Shown: piece by piece, positions 10,672-20,143 of the stretch
Position numbering within the stretch: the first letter of the stretch is position 1
Layout: each line of letters opens with the position of its first letter
NCBI RefSeq assembly: GCF_900106805.1
Contig: NZ_FNNP01000001.1
Span: 186,001 to 250,000, forward strand
Source: Ruegeria halocynthiae
Lineage (GTDB): Bacteria > Pseudomonadota > Alphaproteobacteria > Rhodobacterales > Rhodobacteraceae
Direction: 5' to 3'
Length of the DNA: 64,000 nucleotides
The notes under the pieces: model-generated
What the model was told of the DNA's origin: nothing
What the model saw: the letters and a program-made list of their open reading frames with translations, nothing else
Database searches by the model: none
Translations under genes and position numbers: made by a program

Positions 10672-12215
10672 TGGACAATATCTTATCTATTGTCACCTTC
10701 ATCCCCGCCATCGCAGCAGGCATTCTGGCCCTGTTCCTGCATGGTGAGGACGCAGCCGCGCAGCGCAATGCCAAATGGGTGGCGCTGGTAGCGACGACCG
10801 TGACCTTCCTGGTTTCGATCGGCATCTATACCGGCTTTGATCCGTCAAACACCGGCTTCCAGATGGTGGAAGAAGGCGAATGGCTTATGGGCCTGAAATA
10901 CAAGATGGGTGTGGACGGGATCAGCGTTCTGTTCGTGCTTCTGACGACTTTCATCATGCCACTGACCATTCTGGCCAGTTGGAACGTCGAAGATCGCGTC
11001 AAAGAGTACATGATCGCCTTCCTGTTGTTGGAAACGCTGATGCTGGGCGTTTTCATGGCGCTGGATCTGGTGTTGTTCTATCTTTTCTTCGAGGCCGGCC
11101 TGATCCCGATGTTCCTGATCATCGGCATCTGGGGCGGGGCGAACCGGATTTATGCCAGCTTCAAGTTCTTCCTCTACACCTTCCTCGGCTCAGTTCTGAT
11201 GCTGGTTGCGATGGTGGCAATGTATTCCGATGCGGGCACCGCGGATATAGAGGCACTGATGAGCCATCAGTTCTCGTCCGAAGGGTTCAGCGTACTGGGT
11301 ATCTACATCGTTGGAGGGATGCAGACGCTGATGTTCATCGCCTTCTTTGCCAGCTTCGCGGTGAAGATGCCAATGTGGCCGGTGCACACCTGGTTGCCGG
11401 ATGCACACGTTCAAGCGCCAACGGCGGGTTCGGTCGTGCTGGCAGCGATCCTGTTGAAGATGGGCGGTTATGGTTTCCTGCGCTTTAGCCTTCCGATGTT
11501 CCCTGTGGGTTCGGCGGTGATGACCGACGTGGTGCTGTGGATGTCAGCCATCGCGGTTGTCTACACCTCTTTGGTCGCGCTGGTGCAGGAGGACATGAAG
11601 AAGCTGATCGCATACTCTTCGGTGGCGCATATGGGCTTTGTGACCATGGGGATTTTTGCGGCAAACCAACAGGGCATCGACGGGGCAATTTTCCAGATGC
11701 TCAGCCACGGGTTCATTTCGGCGGCACTCTTTCTGTGTGTTGGTGTGATCTATGACCGGATGCACACCCGCGATATCGAGGCGTACGGAGGTCTGGTGAT
11801 CCGGATGCCCGCCTATGCGCTGGTCTTCATGCTGTTCACCATGGCCAATGTCGGTCTGCCGGGCACAAGCGGGTTTATCGGTGAGTTCCTGACATTGATG
11901 GGAGCGTTTCAGGTTAACACCTGGGTGACCGCAGTAGCCGCGACCGGAGTGATCTTCTCGGCTGGCTATGCGCTGTGGCTCTATCGCCGCGTGGTCTTTG
12001 GTGATCTGATCAAAGAAAGCCTCAAGGCCATCACCGACATGAGCTCGCGCGAGCGGCTGATCTTTGCTCCGCTGATCGTGATGACGATCTTGCTGGGTGT
12101 TTATCCGTCGCTGGTGACGGATGTGATCGGCAATTCGACGGCTGCGTTGATTTCGAACTATGACACGGCTCTGGCCGCGGCTGAGACCGCGAACCAGTCA
12201 GCCGCATCGCATTAA
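10671..12215 (+). CDS. nuoM: NADH-quinone oxidoreductase subunit M (ND4)
   Basis: Antiporter-like proton-pumping subunit. 514 residues, about 14 TM helices. The proton-path Glu is in [18 protein letters not shown] (near residues 141-158), and the ND4 signature [38 protein letters not shown] lies near 231-268, containing the conserved Lys. [16 protein letters not shown] follows near 322-337. The start codon overlaps the last base of the nuoL stop codon. Confidence 0.97.
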   Translation: MDNILSIVTFIPAIAAGILALFLHGEDAAAQRNAKWVALVATTVTFLVSIGIYTGFDPSNTGFQMVEEGEWLMGLKYKMGVDGISVLFVLLTTFIMPLTILASWNVEDRVKEYMIAFLLLETLMLGVFMALDLVLFYLFFEAGLIPMFLIIGIWGGANRIYASFKFFLYTFLGSVLMLVAMVAMYSDAGTADIEALMSHQFSSEGFSVLGIYIVGGMQTLMFIAFFASFAVKMPMWPVHTWLPDAHVQAPTAGSVVLAAILLKMGGYGFLRFSLPMFPVGSAVMTDVVLWMSAIAVVYTSLVALVQEDMKKLIAYSSVAHMGFVTMGIFAANQQGIDGAIFQMLSHGFISAALFLCVGVIYDRMHTRDIEAYGGLVIRMPAYALVFMLFTMANVGLPGTSGFIGEFLTLMGAFQVNTWVTAVAATGVIFSAGYALWLYRRVVFGDLIKESLKAITDMSSRERLIFAPLIVMTILLGVYPSLVTDVIGNSTAALISNYDTALAAAETANQSAASH

Positions 12216-12230
12216 GGAGGCTTTGGAGAC

Positions 12231-13673
12231 ATGATCCAGGCTGATCTGACAATTATCATGCCGGAAATCGTACTGGCGATCTATGCGATGGCGGCGCTGA
12301 TCGGGGCTGTCTATACCACCAAAGACGGGCTGGCGCCGGTTTTGGTCTGGACAACGGCGGGGCTGATGGCGTTGCTGGCGATCTGGATCGCGACCAATGG
12401 TGACGGCACAAACGTGGCTTTCAATGGCATGTTCGTGGATGACGGCTTTGCCCGGTTCGCCAAGGTCGCCATCCTGCTCTCTGCTGCCGCTGTGTTGCTG
12501 ATGAGCCAGGACTACATGGCGCGCCGCGGCCTGTTACGCTTTGAATATCCGCTTTTGGTGGCGCTGGCGTCTGTCGGTATGATGATGATGGTCAGCGCGG
12601 GCGATTTGATGTCGCTCTATATGGGGCTAGAACTGCAATCCCTGTCGCTCTACGTCGTTGCCGCGCTGCGTCGGGATAGTGCCAAATCGACCGAGGCTGG
12701 CCTGAAATATTTTGTGCTGGGTGCGCTCAGTTCGGGCCTGCTGCTGTATGGTGCATCGCTGATCTATGGTTTTACCGGGACCACTCTGTTCTCGGGCATC
12801 ATCCAAACGGTTCATCACGACGATGTATCGCTTGGCCTGCTGTTCGGGCTGGTTCTGCTGATCTCGGGCCTTGCATTCAAAGTCTCTGCCGTACCTTTCC
12901 ACATGTGGACGCCGGATGTGTATGAGGGCTCGCCAACTCCGATCACCGCGTTCTTCGCTACTGCCCCGAAAGTGGCTGCAATGGCCCTGTTCGCGCGTGT
13001 CTTGCACGATGCGTTTGGCGGCGTGGTCAAAGATTGGCAGCAGGTGATCGTGCTGCTGTCAGTTCTGTCGATGCTGTTGGGCGCAGTTGCAGCGATCGGG
13101 CAGCGCGACATCAAACGTCTGATGGCCTTCTCGTCGATTGCACATATGGGCTATGCGCTGATTGGTTTGGCTGCTGGTACCGAGATGGGCGTCAAGGCTA
13201 TGCTGATGTATCTGGCGATTTATGTGACGATGAACATCGGCACCTTCGCATTCATCCTGATGATGGAGCGTGACGGCAAACCGGTAACAGATATCGATGC
13301 CCTGCGGCAGTATTCGAAACGGGATCCGGGGAAAGCTCTGGCCGTGCTGATCCTGATGTTCAGCCTTGCAGGCGTGCCCCCAATGCTGGGATTTTTCGCC
13401 AAATTCGGCGTTTGGCAAGCTGGTGTTGAGGCCGGGTTGACCGGTCTGGTTATCGCATCAGCCATCGCCTCGGTCATCGGTGCGTTCTACTATCTGCGGA
13501 TCGTATTCTATATGTATTTCGGGGCCGAAAATGAAGATCCGATTGAAACCCGCTCGACGCCCGTTTTGTGGGGTGCTCTGATGGGGTCTGCTGCACTGAT
13601 GCTGATCGGTGTGTTCTATCAATTTGGAATCGAAGGCGCTGCGGCTGCAGCGGCGACAACGCTTGTCAACTGA
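12231..13673 (+). CDS. nuoN: NADH-quinone oxidoreductase subunit N (ND2)
   Basis: Third antiporter-like subunit of complex I. 480 residues with about 14 TM helices. Signatures: [18 protein letters not shown] near residues 127-144, and the Lys-bearing [32 protein letters not shown] near 216-247. Good AAGGAGG ribosome site 9 nt upstream. It is the last nuo gene; a terminator-like hairpin follows 25 nt after the stop. Confidence 0.97.
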   Translation: MIQADLTIIMPEIVLAIYAMAALIGAVYTTKDGLAPVLVWTTAGLMALLAIWIATNGDGTNVAFNGMFVDDGFARFAKVAILLSAAAVLLMSQDYMARRGLLRFEYPLLVALASVGMMMMVSAGDLMSLYMGLELQSLSLYVVAALRRDSAKSTEAGLKYFVLGALSSGLLLYGASLIYGFTGTTLFSGIIQTVHHDDVSLGLLFGLVLLISGLAFKVSAVPFHMWTPDVYEGSPTPITAFFATAPKVAAMALFARVLHDAFGGVVKDWQQVIVLLSVLSMLLGAVAAIGQRDIKRLMAFSSIAHMGYALIGLAAGTEMGVKAMLMYLAIYVTMNIGTFAFILMMERDGKPVTDIDALRQYSKRDPGKALAVLILMFSLAGVPPMLGFFAKFGVWQAGVEAGLTGLVIASAIASVIGAFYYLRIVFYMYFGAENEDPIETRSTPVLWGALMGSAALMLIGVFYQFGIEGAAAAAATTLVN

Positions 13674-13697
13674 TACCAAACCCATGAACAGTAAGGG

Positions 13698-13724
13698 GGC
13701 TCGGTCGTTGCGCCGGGCCTTTTT
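13698..13724 (+). terminator. Terminator-like hairpin after nuoN, abutting birA start
   Basis: GGCTCGG (13698-13704) pairs with CCGGGCC (13713-13719) through seven pairs including one G-U, with an 8-nt loop, and is followed directly by five T. This is a good intrinsic terminator for the nuo operon. It ends only 3 nt before the birA ATG, so it also covers the place where a birA ribosome site would be. Confidence 0.7.
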
Positions 13725-13727
13725 GCC

Positions 13728-14477
13728 ATGAGCGAGTGGCCGCAGGGATACGGCTTGCATGTACTGCAGGAGGTGGATAGCACCCTGAACGAGGCAGCTC
13801 GGCTTGCTCCGACTGCCTCGGGGCCTGTCTGGATCATGGCACATCACCAGACCGCTGCGCGCGGACGTCGTGGCCGTGCCTGGACCAACCCCAAGGGCAA
13901 TCTGGCCGCGACCTTACTGATGCGTCCACCCGGAGATCCGGAACAAGCCGCTCTGCGCAGTTTTGTTGCTGCCCTGGCACTTTATGATGCTTGCGTCGCT
14001 GTGACAGGGCGTGCGGCAGGTCTGTCACTGAAATGGCCCAACGACGTATTGCTCAACGGGGGTAAACTGGCCGGTATATTGCTGGAAAGCACGGGGCAGG
14101 GACGGGGTGTTTCCCACTTGGCCATTGGGGTCGGGGTCAATCTTTCCGAGGCTCCTGATACTGGCAGCGTCGAACCCGGCGCAGTGCGGCCAGTGTCTTT
14201 GTTGTCGGAAACCGGTGCCGATGTCACCCCTGAAGATTTTTTGGTGGAACTGGCCTCGGCCTATGCCCATTATGAAACACAATTCATGACCTATGGGTTC
14301 GGGCCGATCCGCACGGCATGGCTGTCCCGCGCAGCGCGACTGGGAGAGGTAATTACCGCTCGTACCGCAGCGTCGGAAACGGTTGGCACCTTCGAAACGG
14401 TAGACGCGGGTGGCAGCCTTGTCCTAAACACCGCCAAAGGCCGCGTCAGCATTCCTGCCGCGGATGTCTATTTCTGA
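13728..14477 (+). CDS. birA: Biotin--[acetyl-CoA-carboxylase] ligase
   Basis: Transfers biotin via biotinyl-AMP to biotin carboxyl carrier proteins. 249 residues, catalytic plus C-terminal domains only; the N-terminal HTH of E. coli BirA is absent, so it is not a repressor. The biotinyl-AMP loop G46-R-R-G-R-A-W52 is intact, followed by SLKWPNDVLLNGGKLAGILLE near 102-122. The start is chosen because HVLQEVDSTLNEAARL follows as in close relatives. No Shine-Dalgarno is visible, because a terminator hairpin occupies that site. Followed by coaX 11 nt downstream. Confidence 0.93.
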   Translation: MSEWPQGYGLHVLQEVDSTLNEAARLAPTASGPVWIMAHHQTAARGRRGRAWTNPKGNLAATLLMRPPGDPEQAALRSFVAALALYDACVAVTGRAAGLSLKWPNDVLLNGGKLAGILLESTGQGRGVSHLAIGVGVNLSEAPDTGSVEPGAVRPVSLLSETGADVTPEDFLVELASAYAHYETQFMTYGFGPIRTAWLSRAARLGEVITARTAASETVGTFETVDAGGSLVLNTAKGRVSIPAADVYF

Positions 14478-14488
14478 AGGGGGCGCAA

Positions 14489-15268
14489 ATGCTTCTGGCG
14501 ATTGATTGCGGCAATACCAATACCGTTTTCTCGATCTGGGATGGCGAAGAATTCTTATGCACCCTACGCACTTCGACGCACCATGCCCGGACAGCGGATG
14601 CCTACTTTACCTGGTATTCAACGCTGGTGAAACACTATGGGATCGAGGCTGACATTACCGATGTCGTCATCGCCTCGACCGTGCCGCGGGTTGTATTTAA
14701 TCTGCGCGTCTTTGCGGATCGCTTCTTTGGATGCCGCCCGCTGGTGGTGGGAAAGCCAGAATGTCTGTTACCTGTAAATCCGCGCATCGACGAAGGCACA
14801 GTGCCTGGACCTGACCGATTGGCCAACGCCGTCGGCGCGTTTGACCGACATGGTGGGGATGTGGTTGTGGTCGACTTTGGGACAGCTACCAATTTCGACG
14901 TTGTGTCGTCTGATGGCGCATATGTCGGCGGTGTTATCGCACCCGGAGTGAATCTCAGCCTTGAAGCCTTGCATCAGGGCGCGGCGGCCTTGCCGCATAT
15001 TGACATAACCCGCCCCGATAAAGTGATTGGAACCAATACGGTTGGCTGTATTCAGTCCGGCGTGTATTGGGGGTATTCCGGATTGATCGAAGGGCTTATT
15101 GCCCGCATCAAGGCGGAATATGGATTGCCGATGAAAGTCGTTGGAACCGGTGGGCTTGCGCCGCTGTTCGATCAGGCCGATGTGGGGTTCGACGCAATCG
15201 AAGACGATCTGACGATGCACGGATTGACCGTGATCTATCGCTATAACAAGGAAAATGGCTCAACATGA
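14489..15268 (+). CDS. coaX: Type III pantothenate kinase
   Basis: First step of coenzyme A synthesis. 259 residues. The P-loop-like phosphate 1 motif D6-C-G-N-T-N-T12 and the second motif VVVDFGTATNFDVV near 129-142 define the CoaX (ASKHA fold) family, as does the pantothenate-site stretch GPDRLANAVGA near 107-117. A longer frame starting at 14318 overlaps birA and adds non-homologous residues; ATG 14489 has a GAAGGGGG site. The ATGA overlap with rnj indicates the operon birA-coaX-rnj, a common order in Rhodobacteraceae. Confidence 0.94.
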   Translation: MLLAIDCGNTNTVFSIWDGEEFLCTLRTSTHHARTADAYFTWYSTLVKHYGIEADITDVVIASTVPRVVFNLRVFADRFFGCRPLVVGKPECLLPVNPRIDEGTVPGPDRLANAVGAFDRHGGDVVVVDFGTATNFDVVSSDGAYVGGVIAPGVNLSLEALHQGAAALPHIDITRPDKVIGTNTVGCIQSGVYWGYSGLIEGLIARIKAEYGLPMKVVGTGGLAPLFDQADVGFDAIEDDLTMHGLTVIYRYNKENGST

Positions 15269-16932
15269 GCAGTGAACGACTGATCTATTTGCCGCTGGGC
15301 GGCGCAGGCGAAATCGGCATGAATGCCTATGTATATGGCTATGGGGAGCCGGGGCGAGAGCGGTTGATCCTCGTGGACCTCGGCGTTGCTTTCCCGGACA
15401 TGGATACCTCGCCCGGTGTCGACCTGATCTTCGCCGATATCACATGGCTGAAAGAGCGTGCCGACCGGCTTGAGGCGGTCTTTGTCACCCACGCGCACGA
15501 AGACCATGTTGGTGCGGTCGCGCATTGCTATGAGGCGCTGGGTGCCCCCGTTTATGCGCGTGCCTTCACGGCAAACATCGCGCGCCGCAAGATGGAGGAG
15601 CACGGCCATCCGACCGAGGCCGTGCGTACAGCTTCGCCCTGGCCCGAGCAAATCAAGGCTGGCCCGTTCACAATCGGTTTCCTCCCGGTTTCTCACTCGA
15701 TCCCCGAAAGTGCAGGGCTGGTCATCGATTCACCGGCCGGGCGCGTCGTACATACCGGAGATTTCAAGCTGGATGCCAATCCGGTTGTGGGAGAACCATT
15801 TGACCCCGATCTGTGGGCCGAGGTGGCAAAACAGGGCGTCAAGGCGCTGGTCTGCGACAGTACCAACGTGTTCTCAACCCATCCCGGGCGCTCGGAATCC
15901 GAAGTCGGACCCGAGATCACCCGACTGGTGCAAGATGCCAGCGGCATGGTCATTGCGACCACCTTCGCCTCGAACGTGGCGCGGGTAAAAACACTTGCCG
16001 AGGCAGGGCAGAGGGCCGGGCGTTCGATCGTGTTGCTGGGCCGTGCGATGCGTAGGATGATCGAAGCAGCTACAGAAACAGGCATTCTCCGCGACTTTCC
16101 CAAAGTTATCAGCGCCGAAGAGGCGCTGGATGTGCCACGTCAGAATCTGATGCTGATCGTTACTGGCAGTCAGGGTGAGCGCCGAGCAGCCAGTGCACAA
16201 CTGGCGCGCGGCAAATATCGCGGGCTTGAGGCGAAAGAGGGCGATCTGTTCCTGTTCTCCTCCAAAACCATCCCCGGAAATGAGCGTGGTGTAATCCGCA
16301 TCATGAACCAGCTCAGCGAAAAGGGTGTGGATGTGGTCGATGACAGCTCGGGCCTCTATCACGTCTCGGGTCACGCCAATCGTCCTGATCTTGAAAAGGT
16401 GCATGCGCTGGTTGATCCGCAGATGATCATCCCGATGCATGGTGAACATCGCCACCTGCGCGAACACGCCAAACTGGCCGAAGCGGGTGGACGAACCGGG
16501 ATTCTGGCCGTGAACGGCACCATGCTGGATTTGACGGGTAATGCGCCGAAAGTGGTGGATTACGTCGAAACCGGGCGCACATATCTGGATGGCACGGTCA
16601 AGATCGGCGCGTTGGACGGCGTGGTACGTGATCGTATCCGCATGGCGCTGAATGGTCATGTCACGGTCACAGTCATTCTGGATGAAGAAGATGAACCGCT
16701 GGGTGAGCCGTGGTGCGATACGATGGGTCTGCCCGAGGTGGGGTCATCTCGCGCTGCGCTGATCGAAGTGCTGGAAGAAGATTTGAATCAGTTTCTGATG
16801 CGTGCCGGTGCCAAAACACTGCGCGATGACGGCAAGCTGGAAGAAGGTTTGCGCCGGATCGCACGTCAGACGGCTCAGGCCGAGATTGGCAAGAAACCCG
16901 AGGTGACAGTGGTTGTCAGCAGGATGCGTTAG
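15265..16932 (+). CDS. rnj: Ribonuclease J (metallo-beta-lactamase/beta-CASP)
   Basis: 5'-3' exonuclease/endonuclease for mRNA decay and rRNA maturation. 555 residues. The MBL motif H76-A-H78-E-D80-H81 binds the two zinc ions; SHSIPESAG near 152-160 and CDSTN near 199-203 are further family motifs; the beta-CASP part includes GRAMRRM and IVTGSQGERRAAS near 297-309, and MHGEHRHLREHAKLAE near 391-406 gives the C-terminal catalytic His. A C-terminal RNase J domain follows. The stop overlaps the convergent NUDIX stop by 4 bp. Confidence 0.95.
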   Translation: MSSERLIYLPLGGAGEIGMNAYVYGYGEPGRERLILVDLGVAFPDMDTSPGVDLIFADITWLKERADRLEAVFVTHAHEDHVGAVAHCYEALGAPVYARAFTANIARRKMEEHGHPTEAVRTASPWPEQIKAGPFTIGFLPVSHSIPESAGLVIDSPAGRVVHTGDFKLDANPVVGEPFDPDLWAEVAKQGVKALVCDSTNVFSTHPGRSESEVGPEITRLVQDASGMVIATTFASNVARVKTLAEAGQRAGRSIVLLGRAMRRMIEAATETGILRDFPKVISAEEALDVPRQNLMLIVTGSQGERRAASAQLARGKYRGLEAKEGDLFLFSSKTIPGNERGVIRIMNQLSEKGVDVVDDSSGLYHVSGHANRPDLEKVHALVDPQMIIPMHGEHRHLREHAKLAEAGGRTGILAVNGTMLDLTGNAPKVVDYVETGRTYLDGTVKIGALDGVVRDRIRMALNGHVTVTVILDEEDEPLGEPWCDTMGLPEVGSSRAALIEVLEEDLNQFLMRAGAKTLRDDGKLEEGLRRIARQTAQAEIGKKPEVTVVVSRMR

Positions 16933-17630
16933 TCCGCGTAGGGCATCTCATAACCCCGAAGCTGCAGGAACAGGCTGGCCTCTTCGTTGTTGAGGAAGAA
17001 TGGCACCGTCTCCGGCGGGTTCGGGTCCGAGGCGCGGGCGGCCACTTCGGCCAGGACAACTTCGGTTATGAACGGTAGGTCGAACGCACGCGCCTGGCTG
17101 ACTTTGACCCATTGCAGATGGGACAATTCGTCCGAGGCATGGGTGAAATCATCAAGGTCACTCTGAATGGCGTCCGCGTCGACCAGAAAGAACCGGGCAT
17201 CGAACCGGCGTGGCCGACCCGGCGGTGTGACAGCACGGAACACGAATTGCAGCGCTTCGGCAGAGGGCAGGTACCCCATTGCAGCAAAGCTTTGCCAGTC
17301 AGATGGCGCGGTGCTCTGCCATTCGCCGCGCTGGCCAAGGATCAACCCGGTTTCTTCCCACAACTCTCGGATTGCAGCGGCGGCCAGCGCATTTTGCAGG
17401 TCTGGTTCGGACTGCTGCGTCAAACGCTCAGTGCACAAATCGGGCAAGGGAGTGCTCAGTGGAATGGTCGCGTCGGCAGGATCGACTGCACCACCGGGAA
17501 AGACAAATTTGTTGGGCATGAACGCCGCCTTCGCGCCTCGCTGACCCATCAGGATCGAGGGGTCGCTGTGCCGGTCACGCAGAACGATCACCGTGGCGGC
17601 GTGGCGAATGGCGGTTTTGTCCGCGCTCAT
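16929..17630 (-). CDS. NUDIX hydrolase
   Basis: 233 residues from ATG at 17630. Nudix box: GGAVDPADA...AAAAIRELWEETGLILG, with the REx2EExG core about residues 97-104; the spacing between the first Gly and the REL helix is enlarged by an insert of about 25 residues, as in a subfamily of bacterial NUDIX proteins similar to mammalian NUDT19-like enzymes. The substrate (CoA or nucleotide derivative) is unknown. A 12-residue longer frame overlaps the upstream gene. It shares an ATGA overlap with DUF983 upstream, so the two form a unit. Confidence 0.88.
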   Translation of the reverse strand: MSADKTAIRHAATVIVLRDRHSDPSILMGQRGAKAAFMPNKFVFPGGAVDPADATIPLSTPLPDLCTERLTQQSEPDLQNALAAAAIRELWEETGLILGQRGEWQSTAPSDWQSFAAMGYLPSAEALQFVFRAVTPPGRPRRFDARFFLVDADAIQSDLDDFTHASDELSHLQWVKVSQARAFDLPFITEVVLAEVAARASDPNPPETVPFFLNNEEASLFLQLRGYEMPYAD

Positions 17631-18025
17631 GCGGATTTGCCGAACCCATGCATCCGGCGCGCCCACTGATATGCGACCACGGCCCCTTTCAGACGGGGTA
17701 GAAGAAACAGTGACAGCGCGATGCAGCCGATCGAGAAACCTATTGCCATCACCCAGGGATCAGGCCGCCAGTGCACGTAGGAGACGTGCAGCGCAGGCGC
17801 CAGCAGGTGTCCCACGATCAGAATGGTCAGGTAGGCCGGGCCATCATCGGCGCGGTGATGGAACAGCTCTTGCCCGCATTCAGAGCAGCTATCATTTACC
17901 TTCAGATAGCTGTGCAATAGCTTGCCTTCGCCACAATTCGGGCATTTGCAGCGGAACCCACGCATCAGTGCGGGTTTTGTCGGGCGGTCTTCTTCGACCG
18001 AGCTGTTAATGGTCTGATCAGTCAT
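17627..18025 (-). CDS. DUF983 zinc-ribbon membrane protein
   Basis: 132 residues. N-terminal treble-clef-like ribbon C27-x-C29-P-x-C32 and C47-x2-C50 (CKCPNCGEG and CSECGQEL) probably binds zinc. It is followed by two TM segments (about 67-87 and 91-110) with GPAYLTILIVGHLLAPA. This is the DUF983 family, widespread in alphaproteobacteria and often found near coxB/ctaG or NUDIX genes; function unknown. Promoter expected in the 221-bp divergent gap before the EF-hand gene. Confidence 0.88.
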   Translation of the reverse strand: MTDQTINSSVEEDRPTKPALMRGFRCKCPNCGEGKLLHSYLKVNDSCSECGQELFHHRADDGPAYLTILIVGHLLAPALHVSYVHWRPDPWVMAIGFSIGCIALSLFLLPRLKGAVVAYQWARRMHGFGKSA

Positions 18026-18246
18026 TTCAATCTCGCGCGTTTATATTCGGGCGATATAGGCTGTATCGAGCCCGTCGGAAAAGGGGGGTGCGTCGCTTTG
18101 TGGCGATGCAGCGAAGCGTATCAGCTTCCGGTTGCTTTTCAAGCAGGATGAAAAAAGTTGCCCCCGTTGCGACGGAAACCCGGCCGGGCCGCGTTTGAAC
18201 AAGTATCAACAGCGGCATAGGGCCGCTCATATCAGGGAACTTTGTA

Positions 18247-18702
18247 ATGAAAACCAACACCTTCATATCGGCCATAGTTCTTGCAGCCGTTGCCGTGACC
18301 GGCACCTCCGCATTGGCCAAGGGTCCGCGCCCTACGTTTCAGGAACTGGATACCGACGGGGACGGGCAGGTGACACAGGCCGAGATTGCTGCACATCGCA
18401 ATCAGAAATTCACAGGCGCCGACGCGAATGGCGACGGGCAGCTGAGCGTTCAGGAAATGCAGGCGGCGGCACAGACAAAGGCCAATGCACGTGTGACCAA
18501 GATGTTTGAAAAGCACGACGCAAATTCAGATGGCTTTATCAGCGAAGATGAATTGCCGAAACCACGCCGTGCCTCCAAGATGTTCGAGCGTATCGACGCC
18601 GATGGAAATGGGGCGATCTCAGAGCAAGAATATGCGGATGCAAAAGACAGGATGGGTCGGAAGCACAAGCGGCATCAGAAGTCGGATACCGACGACAACT
18701 GA
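18247..18702 (+). CDS. Periplasmic EF-hand calcium-binding protein
   Basis: 151 residues with a signal peptide (cleavage near residue 24, SALA-K). Four 12-residue EF-hand loops are visible: D35-E46, D59-E70, D91-E102 and D117-E128, each with Asp/Asn at 1, 3 and 5, Gly at 6 and Glu at 12. Basic, His/Lys-rich C-terminal tail. Ca2+ binding in the periplasm is likely; the partner is unknown. It lies 6 nt upstream of an ECF sigma gene and probably heads the same operon, which suggests envelope or metal sensing. Confidence 0.88.
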   Translation: MKTNTFISAIVLAAVAVTGTSALAKGPRPTFQELDTDGDGQVTQAEIAAHRNQKFTGADANGDGQLSVQEMQAAAQTKANARVTKMFEKHDANSDGFISEDELPKPRRASKMFERIDADGNGAISEQEYADAKDRMGRKHKRHQKSDTDDN

Positions 18703-18708
18703 TGCGGG

Positions 18709-19323
18709 ATGGAGGATCTGACCTCTTACCCGAACACGACGCACGGCAGATCTTCTGCCGTGCCCGAGCCCAGCGACGAGGCGTTGCTGGGCCGGTTCGC
18801 TGATGGGGATGCAGCTGTGGCCCGCCTGCTGACCGGACGGCTGGGACCGCGCAGCTATTCCTTGGCTTTGCGAATGCTCGGAAATCGGGCGGAAGCCGAG
18901 GATGTGACGCAAGAGGCGATGATGCGTCTGTGGAAAATGGCGCCGGATTGGGTTCCGGGTCAGGCACAGCTTTCGACCTGGCTCTATCGAGTGACGTTGA
19001 ACCTGTGTGTGGACTTGCGCCGGAAAAAGCGCCCCGATGCGCTGGAAAATGTGGCCGAGCCGGAAGACGGCACAGCCAGTGTGGTGGATCGGATGCAGGA
19101 TACCGCCCGCAAAGATGCGCTGCAGAACGCGTTGCAACAGTTGCCGGACCGGCAGCGACAAGCCGTGGTTTTGCGGCACATTGAAGAGTTGTCCAACCCT
19201 GAAATCGCGGGGATCATGGACATTTCCGTCGAGGCGGTCGAAAGCCTGACCGCGCGCGGCAAACGGTCTCTGACAGCTATATTGGCAGGGCGTCGGGATG
19301 AACTGGGGTACGAACATGGCTGA
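18709..19323 (+). CDS. RNA polymerase ECF-type sigma factor
   Basis: 204 residues with the two-domain ECF layout. Region 2 spans about residues 25-100, with LGNRAEAEDVTQEAMMRLWKMAPDW and STWLYRVTLNLCVDLRRKKRP. Region 4 spans about 130-195, with LQQLPDRQRQAVVLRHIEELSNPEIAGIMDISVEAVESLTARGKRSL as the -35-recognition HTH. Target promoters cannot be told from the window. The next gene, a one-TM protein, overlaps the stop (ATGGCTGA) and is the probable anti-sigma factor. Confidence 0.92.
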   Translation: MEDLTSYPNTTHGRSSAVPEPSDEALLGRFADGDAAVARLLTGRLGPRSYSLALRMLGNRAEAEDVTQEAMMRLWKMAPDWVPGQAQLSTWLYRVTLNLCVDLRRKKRPDALENVAEPEDGTASVVDRMQDTARKDALQNALQQLPDRQRQAVVLRHIEELSNPEIAGIMDISVEAVESLTARGKRSLTAILAGRRDELGYEHG

Positions 19324-19660
19324 CCAAGACAAAGAACTTGACCAACTGTTTGCGCAGGCGCGCGAGGCGCGGGATGTATTTCCGGACCATCTTGCCGTTC
19401 GCATCGAAACCGATGCCGAAGCCATTCGGCTGACCCGGGCCGTCCCGGCAAAGCGCCGGACATGGCGGCAGCGGATGCGTGGAATTGGTGGTTGGCAGGG
19501 ATTGGGTGGTCTTGTGGCTGCCAGTGCGGCGGGCGTCTGGATCGGGTTTTCTGCCCCGACCTTTTTGCCGGACCCCGTAGTCTATTTCACCTCGCAAGAG
19601 ACAACCTATCTGATGGCCGATCTGAATCTGGACGAATACTATCTGGAGGACGCAGAATGA
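19316..19660 (+). CDS. Single-TM protein, probable anti-sigma factor
   Basis: 114 residues. N-terminal cytoplasmic segment MADQDKELDQLFAQAREARDVFPDHLAVRI, one TM helix (about 63-84) and a short acidic periplasmic tail. No zinc HxxxCxxC motif. Size, topology and its place directly behind the sigma gene, with overlapping start and stop, fit a CnrY-like membrane anti-sigma factor; this is inference from context. ATG 19316 is preferred over 19298 because it yields the usual overlap. It overlaps the next gene by ATGA. Confidence 0.7.
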   Translation: MADQDKELDQLFAQAREARDVFPDHLAVRIETDAEAIRLTRAVPAKRRTWRQRMRGIGGWQGLGGLVAASAAGVWIGFSAPTFLPDPVVYFTSQETTYLMADLNLDEYYLEDAE

Positions 19661-20130
19661 ACGATAATCCCGCACACAAACGCAAATGGATGCCGATATT
19701 TCTGGGCGTTTCGCTTGCTCTGAACTTGTTGATTGTCGGGGTGGTCCTGGGCGCAGTTCTACGGTTCAAAGGCAACAGTCCTGCGGCCGCGCCACCCGGA
19801 TTTGGCCCGGCCTTGTATTACGCTCTGCCTAAGTCGGATCGAAAAGCGCTTCGTGGTGAACTGTCAGACCTGCGCGGCAAGGGATCGCATCGTCGCAAGC
19901 AGGATTTCAGTGCGCTCAGTCAGGCCCTGAGGGATGTCCCTTTCGACCCCGCAGCAGTTGAAACCTTGCTGGAACAACAGTCCAAGGCCACCGCGAATTT
20001 GCAGAACGCTCTGCATCAGCAATGGCTGGCCCAAATCTCAGCCATGAACGATGAAGAGCGCGCAGTATATGCGGATAGACTGGAAGAAGTGGTCAAGCGC
20101 GGCCCGCGCAAGCACAAAAAGCGGCATTGA
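19657..20130 (+). CDS. Periplasmic heavy-metal sensor-like protein (CnrX/ZraP family)
   Basis: 157 residues. An N-terminal TM anchor (about residues 11-32) is followed by a helical periplasmic domain with KSDRKALRGELSDLRGK, ALRDVPFDPAAVETLLEQQSKA and MNDEERAVYADRLEEVV, the pattern of the periplasmic heavy-metal sensor (CnrX/ZraP/CpxP-like) domain. Basic, His-ending tail. In CnrYXH the sensor controls the anti-sigma CnrY; the gene order here supports an analogous circuit. The metal is unknown, and the classical His/Met ligands of CnrX are not obvious. Confidence 0.8.
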   Translation: MNDNPAHKRKWMPIFLGVSLALNLLIVGVVLGAVLRFKGNSPAAAPPGFGPALYYALPKSDRKALRGELSDLRGKGSHRRKQDFSALSQALRDVPFDPAAVETLLEQQSKATANLQNALHQQWLAQISAMNDEERAVYADRLEEVVKRGPRKHKKRH

Positions 20131-20143
20131 ATCCTCATGCCGC
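20115..20143 (-). terminator. Intrinsic terminator between convergent genes
   Basis: A perfect 7-bp inverted repeat, GCGGCAT (20121-20127) and ATGCCGC (20137-20143), with a 9-nt loop spans both stop codons. On the minus strand it is followed by a run of five T (20116-20120), giving a terminator for the diguanylate-cyclase gene; on the plus strand there is no T run. Confidence 0.65.

Noticed and set aside
18026-18246. EcfG-like promoter (GGAAAC and CGTT) before the EF-hand gene
   Set aside because: The two elements are 12 nt apart, too short for the usual 16-17 nt spacing.
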